From Rhodocyclaceae bacterium (GTDB lineage Bacteria; Pseudomonadota; Gammaproteobacteria; Burkholderiales; Rhodocyclaceae): 46,948 bases of DNA. The stretch lies in assembly GCA_011391215.1 (NCBI GenBank), contig JAABQX010000011.1, positions 1 to 46,948 of the forward strand, given 5' to 3'. Below are positions 46,365-46,948 of the stretch, in pieces. A model generated the notes under the pieces. That model ran no database searches. It was not told the DNA's origin and saw nothing but the letters and a program-made list of their open reading frames with translations. Position 1 is the first letter of the stretch. Every line of letters starts with the position of its first letter. The position numbers and the translations under genes are program-made.

Positions 46365-46948
46365 ATGGACTTCATCAAAATACGCGGCGCTCGTACGCAC
46401 AACCTCAAGAATATCGCGCTTGACCTGCCGCGCAACCGGCTGACCGTGATTACCGGCCTGTCCGGTTCCGGCAAGAGCTCGCTGGCTTTTGACACGCTCT
46501 ATGCCGAGGGGCAGCGCCGCTACGTCGAGTCGCTGTCGGCCTACGCGCGCCAGTTCCTGCAGCTGATGGAAAAGCCTGATGTTGACCTGATCGAGGGGCT
46601 GTCGCCCGCCATTTCCATTGAACAGAAGGCCACCAGCCACAACCCGCGCTCCACCGTCGGCACGGTCACCGAGATCCATGATTACCTGCGCCTGCTCTAC
46701 GCCCGTGCCGGTACGCCGCACTGCCCGGAACATGGCCAGCCGCTCGAAGCCAAGAGTGTGTCGCAGATGGTTGACCATGTGCTGGCCCTGCCCGAAGACA
46801 CCAAGCTGATGATCCTCGCGCCCGTGGTGGCCAACCGCAAGGGCGAGCAACTCGATTTATTTGCCGAACTGAAAGCGCAGGGTTTCGTGCGTCTGCGGGT
46901 CGATGGCACGGTACATGACATCGACGCTCTGCCCAAGCTGACGAAAAG
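46365..46948 (+). CDS. uvrA: excinuclease ABC subunit A, N-terminal part (continues beyond window)
   Basis: This gene is absent from the ORF track because it is cut by the window end; 194 codons are readable. UvrA recognises bulky DNA lesions and loads UvrB. The N-terminus reads [20 protein letters not shown], followed by the first Walker [21 protein letters not shown], then [46 protein letters not shown] and [11 protein letters not shown]. All are canonical. It is divergent from the MFS-ssb-TAXI run. The full protein is normally about 940 aa. Confidence 0.97.
   Translation, partial: MDFIKIRGARTHNLKNIALDLPRNRLTVITGLSGSGKSSLAFDTLYAEGQRRYVESLSAYARQFLQLMEKPDVDLIEGLSPAISIEQKATSHNPRSTVGTVTEIHDYLRLLYARAGTPHCPEHGQPLEAKSVSQMVDHVLALPEDTKLMILAPVVANRKGEQLDLFAELKAQGFVRLRVDGTVHDIDALPKLTK

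Noticed and set aside
1-46948. Search for tRNAs, CRISPR arrays, insertion sequences and prophage genes
   Set aside because: None could be supported by eye; every recognisable gene is chromosomal housekeeping or a common accessory membrane protein.

Overview
The window is a compact, GC-rich bacterial chromosome segment. Gene content and order point to a betaproteobacterium, probably of the Rhodocyclales or a neighbouring order. The supporting features are hemC-hemD-hemX-hemY next to ppc, dusB-fis-purH-purD, amgK-murU beside lptD-surA-pdxA-rsmA, a complete dcw cluster with rnpB upstream of mraZ, and rsmI/yraN next to an SIS protein and a BON lipoprotein. This placement is inferred from recognised proteins and synteny; no database was searched.

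Layout. 1-1328 (-): N-terminal part of ppc. 1359-5491 (+): tetrapyrrole operon hemC-hemD-hemX-hemY. 5455-10447 (-): dusB-fis-purH-purD-hemF, tightly packed or overlapping. 10521-14604 (-): amgK-murU (MurNAc salvage), pepP and a ubiH-like hydroxylase. 14698-20413 (+): lptD-surA-pdxA-rsmA (outer-membrane assembly, vitamin B6, rRNA methylation). A GC-rich hairpin separates this run from the convergent dcw cluster, 20468-37777 (-): mraZ-rsmH-ftsL-ftsI-murE-murF-mraY-murD-ftsW-murG-murC-murB-ddl-ftsQ-ftsA-ftsZ, which makes lipid II and the divisome. A sigma70-like promoter with three MraZ boxes lies in front of mraZ. 38027-38405 (-) is RNase P RNA. 38421-40767 (-): a lipoprotein gene, pyrC and rsmI. 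40766-43279 (+): yraN, a secreted HIRAN protein, an SIS isomerase, a DolP-like BON lipoprotein and hldC. 43266-46308 (-): an MFS transporter, ssb and a membrane-anchored TAXI protein. 46365 to the end (+): start of uvrA. ppc and uvrA are cut by the window edges and are missing from the ORF track.

Most genes are conserved housekeeping genes. The unexpected signal is a dispersed 23-bp DNA motif, AAAGTCGGCGCT followed directly by GGCGGGACGGC. I find 15 copies (three exact, eleven with 1-3 mismatches, one with five), about one per 3.1 kb. They lie in both orientations, always inside a coding region and never twice in one gene. The DNA is conserved while the encoded peptide changes with frame and strand ([27 protein letters not shown]). 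Where I can recall homologues (RsmI, YraN, MurD, PdxA, RsmH), the motif replaces native codons in register without lengthening the protein. This resembles the DNA-uptake sequences of Neisseria and Haemophilus more than an inserted element, but the motif matches neither known family and I do not recognise it. A second oddity is MurE, which lacks the whole N-terminal UDP-binding domain because its start codon is fused to the end of ftsI.
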